From contig DBAV01000006.1 of the NCBI GenBank assembly GCA_002291875.1, forward strand, positions 762-5,995: 5,234 nt of DNA, in the 5' to 3' direction. Shown here one piece after another: positions 3,205 to 5,234 of this stretch. The stretch's first letter is position 1, and each line of letters opens with the position of its first letter. The translations under genes were made by a program, and so were the position numbers. A model generated the notes under the pieces. The model was not told where the DNA came from. It saw nothing but the letters and a program-made list of their open reading frames with translations, and did not search any database. The DNA comes from Hyphomonadaceae bacterium UBA1001 (lineage in GTDB: Bacteria; Pseudomonadota; Alphaproteobacteria; Caulobacterales; Aquidulcibacteraceae).

Positions 3205-5234
3205 TCAGCGTAGGCCGGGCGGGGCGTAGCGGCCGATCCATTCGCGGACCTGGGCGTACCAGAACACCGAGTTCTGCGGCTGCAGGATCCAGTGGTTCTC
3301 GTCCGGGTAATAGACCAGCCGCGAAGGCACACCCTGGCGCTGCAGGATGTTGAACAGCTCGAAGCCGTGATTGACCGGCACCCGCATGTCGTTCTGGCCG
3401 TGGATCACCAGGGTCGGCGTGCGGAAATTGCCGGCATTGGTGTGCGGCGAGAACCGGGCGAAATCGGTGGGGTTCTCCCAGAACTCGAAGTGCCGCTCGG
3501 GCTGCGCCGCATAGTCCGCCCCGATCTGGGTGAACGAGTTGTAGACCGCTGCGTGCGCCACCAGCGCCTGGAAGGGGTGGTCACGTCCCAGGAGGGCCGA
3601 GGCCAGGAAGCCGCCATAGGAGCCGCCGCCCGCCGCCATGCGGGTGGGGTCGATCCAGGGCTGGGCCTTGAACCATTCCGCCGCCGCGATGGTGTCCTGA
3701 TAGGGCTTGGTGATGCGGTCGGGGTTGATCGAGTCGGTGAAGTCCTGGCCAAAGCCCGATGAGCCGTGGAAATTGTGCCACGCCACCACATAGCCCCAGG
3801 CCGCAAAGACCTGCGCGTTCCAGCGGAAGGTCCAGCTGTCGGTGACCGCATTGTGCGGGCCGCCATGCAGCAGCAGGAACAGCGGGTGCCGCTTGGAGGG
3901 GTCGAAATTGGGCGGATAGACCACCCACATCTGGATCGGCGCGCCGTTCGAGCCGGTATAGGTCACGCTCTCGACGCGGCCCATCTGCACGGTGCGCAGC
4001 GCGTCGTCGTTGAAGCGCGACAGCTGGGTGGGCGTGCCATTGCGCGGATCGACCCGCACCAGGGTCGGCGGTTCCGAGAAGGACTGGCGCAGGGCCACCA
4101 TCACCAGCTCGGTGCGGCCGCGGCGCTGGCCGGGTGCGGCGACCACGTCCACCGCCGCAAAGTCGTTGGCGCGCGTCACCGGCACCGGCATCGAGCCGTC
4201 CACCGGAATGCGGTGGATGCGGCGGGTGGCGGCATCGTCGATCGCCCCGAACAGCGCGCGCGAGTCGGGCGCCCACACCAGGTCGGACGCCGAGCGGTCC
4301 CATTGCTGGGCCAGCTCCCGGCGGGCATTGGTGGCGCGGTCGACCAGGATCACCCGCGCCTTGTCGGCATAAAAGCCCACAATGCGCTGCTGGACGAAGG
4401 CCAGCGTGCGCCCATCGGGCGAATACAGCGGATTGCCGTCATCGGCCGGATTGTCGGCCGTCAGATTGCGCGCCGCCCCGCCCGCGACCGGCACGGTGAA
4501 CACGTCATAATTCGACGCATTGCCCACCCGGCTGGAGTCGCCGGCAAAGGCGATCTCCAGGCCGTCGGGCGAGATGTCATAGCTGTCCACGGACGGCTCG
4601 CGGAAATCGACCGACTGGCCCGAGCCGCGGGTCACCGAGGCGACCTGGGTGGTGGTGGTGTCGACCACGAAGATGTGGGTCTCGCGGTCATCGATGAAGC
4701 GGTCCCAGTACGAGAAGGGCGCGCGGTCCCAGACCCGGGCGGTCATCTCGGACTTGGCCCGTTGCTCCAGCCGTGCCTTCTGGGCATCCCAGGTGTCGAG
4801 GTCGGTCCACACCGACGACAGGAAGGCGATCCGGCGGCTGTCGGGGAACCAGCGCGGTGCCGAGACACCCGTGGGCACATCGGTGACGCGCCGCGCCTCG
4901 CCGCCATCGACGGGTATCACCCACAGCTGGGCGCGCGCGTCCTCGTTGCGACGCGAGACAAAGGCGATCAGGCGGCCGTCGGGACTGAAGGTCGGCTCGC
5001 TGTCCGAAGCGGGCGAGGTGGTCAGCTGGCGCGCCGGGCCGCCATCGGTCGGCACCAGCCACAGGTCGGCCGACCCCTTGTCGGTTTCCATGTCAAAGCG
5101 GGTGACCGCCACCACCGCCATCCGCCCGTCGGGCGAGAGGCTGGGGCTGCCGACCCGCGCGAGGTTCCACATCTGCTCGACCGTCAGCCCGCCCGGCACG
5201 CCCGCCGGCACCACGGGCGCGGCGCTGGCGGCCG
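3205..5234 (-). CDS. S9 family serine peptidase, DPP/acylaminoacyl-peptidase-like (5' end outside window)
   Basis: Prolyl-oligopeptidase-clan exopeptidase expected to release dipeptides or blocked residues from short peptides. About 675 residues are visible. The frame stays open to the window edge; the first codons give an Ala-rich stretch (AASAAPVVPAG) that looks like the end of a signal peptide, so the GTG at 5214 is not the real start and the protein is probably periplasmic. Numbering from that GTG: residues 10-400 form a TolB/PD40-type beta-propeller with repeated SPDG-like blades (SLSPDGR 25-31, TFSPDGR 75-81, RWFPDSR 121-127, DISPDG 213-218, LYSPDGR 263-269, VWAPDSR 313-319). Residues about 410-669 are the alpha/beta hydrolase: HGGPH (450-454), the nucleophile motif GGGSYGG with Ser532, Asp609 in GQNDMRVP, and His641 in DENHW. 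The triad is complete. The section HNFHGSSGFGQDF (480-492) recalls DPP5/S9C enzymes; the exact specificity cannot be read. The gene converges on the repeat block with no visible operon partner. Confidence 0.93.
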   Translation of the reverse strand, partial: AASAAPVVPAGVPGGLTVEQMWNLARVGSPSLSPDGRMAVVAVTRFDMETDKGSADLWLVPTDGGPARQLTTSPASDSEPTFSPDGRLIAFVSRRNEDARAQLWVIPVDGGEARRVTDVPTGVSAPRWFPDSRRIAFLSSVWTDLDTWDAQKARLEQRAKSEMTARVWDRAPFSYWDRFIDDRETHIFVVDTTTTQVASVTRGSGQSVDFREPSVDSYDISPDGLEIAFAGDSSRVGNASNYDVFTVPVAGGAARNLTADNPADDGNPLYSPDGRTLAFVQQRIVGFYADKARVILVDRATNARRELAQQWDRSASDLVWAPDSRALFGAIDDAATRRIHRIPVDGSMPVPVTRANDFAAVDVVAAPGQRRGRTELVMVALRQSFSEPPTLVRVDPRNGTPTQLSRFNDDALRTVQMGRVESVTYTGSNGAPIQMWVVYPPNFDPSKRHPLFLLLHGGPHNAVTDSWTFRWNAQVFAAWGYVVAWHNFHGSSGFGQDFTDSINPDRITKPYQDTIAAAEWFKAQPWIDPTRMAAGGGSYGGFLASALLGRDHPFQALVAHAAVYNSFTQIGADYAAQPERHFEFWENPTDFARFSPHTNAGNFRTPTLVIHGQNDMRVPVNHGFELFNILQRQGVPSRLVYYPDENHWILQPQNSVFWYAQVREWIGRYAPPGLR

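Noticed and set aside
2288..3213. Long + strand open frames across the repeat block (2288-3145, 2803-3213)
   Set aside because: They read the DUF559 gene in the wrong frame and then the repeats, giving duplicated peptides such as NPLNPEPAAQPP. The frames are open because GC-rich repeats lack stops.
3581..4303. Overlapping long frames on both strands inside the S9 peptidase
   Set aside because: The peptidase frame carries the propeller blades and the complete catalytic triad; the others are shadows typical of GC-rich coding DNA.
5212..5214. GTG as start codon of the S9 peptidase
   Set aside because: The frame continues upstream with an Ala-rich signal-peptide-like sequence to the window edge, so the start lies outside.

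Overview
The window is very GC-rich and carries a TauE/SafE permease gene followed by a TIGR02186 (Alph_Pro_TM) gene. That pairing, the GC-rich codon use and the type of S9 peptidase point to an alphaproteobacterium. A Caulobacterales/Maricaulales-like host is a guess from general character and cannot be settled from the sequence.

Layout: (1) 1-1674, + strand: the 3' part of a TauE/SafE family permease gene, overlapping by 4 bases (ATGA) a gene for a secreted, C-terminally membrane-anchored TIGR02186 protein. The two form a translationally coupled operon. (2) 1675-2241: no gene in the first part, but a cluster of palindromic repeat elements. (3) 2242-2697, + strand: a small DUF559 (Vsr/PD-(D/E)XK-like) endonuclease-domain gene, with a 24-bp imperfect palindrome lying over both candidate start codons. 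(4) 2698-3204: a second cluster of the same repeats, ending in a terminator-like hairpin. (5) 3205-5234, - strand: nearly all of an exported S9 family serine peptidase (beta-propeller plus alpha/beta hydrolase) with an intact catalytic triad; its N-terminus lies beyond the window.

The most interesting part is the middle. Each complete repeat is 72-77 bp, bounded by 11-base inverted outer arms (CCCCTCAACCC ... GGGTTGAGGGG). Inside are two hairpins: an invariant arm 1 (CCTTCTCC/GGAGAAGG) and a variable arm 2 whose sequence differs between copies while the pairing is kept. Folded single strands would form a three-way junction. Copies occur with the interior in either orientation, while the ~67-68 bp spacer between them keeps one orientation. 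The DUF559 gene lies exactly between a left outer arm plus a degenerate arm 1 (2101-2143) and the right half of arm 2 plus a right outer arm (2703-2722). It looks like one enlarged copy of the element with the nuclease gene inside. This suggests, without proving it, a MITE-like or REP-like family with a DUF559 protein as passenger or as mobilising enzyme.

The permease/TIGR02186 operon and the peptidase converge on this repeat block and show no functional link to it.
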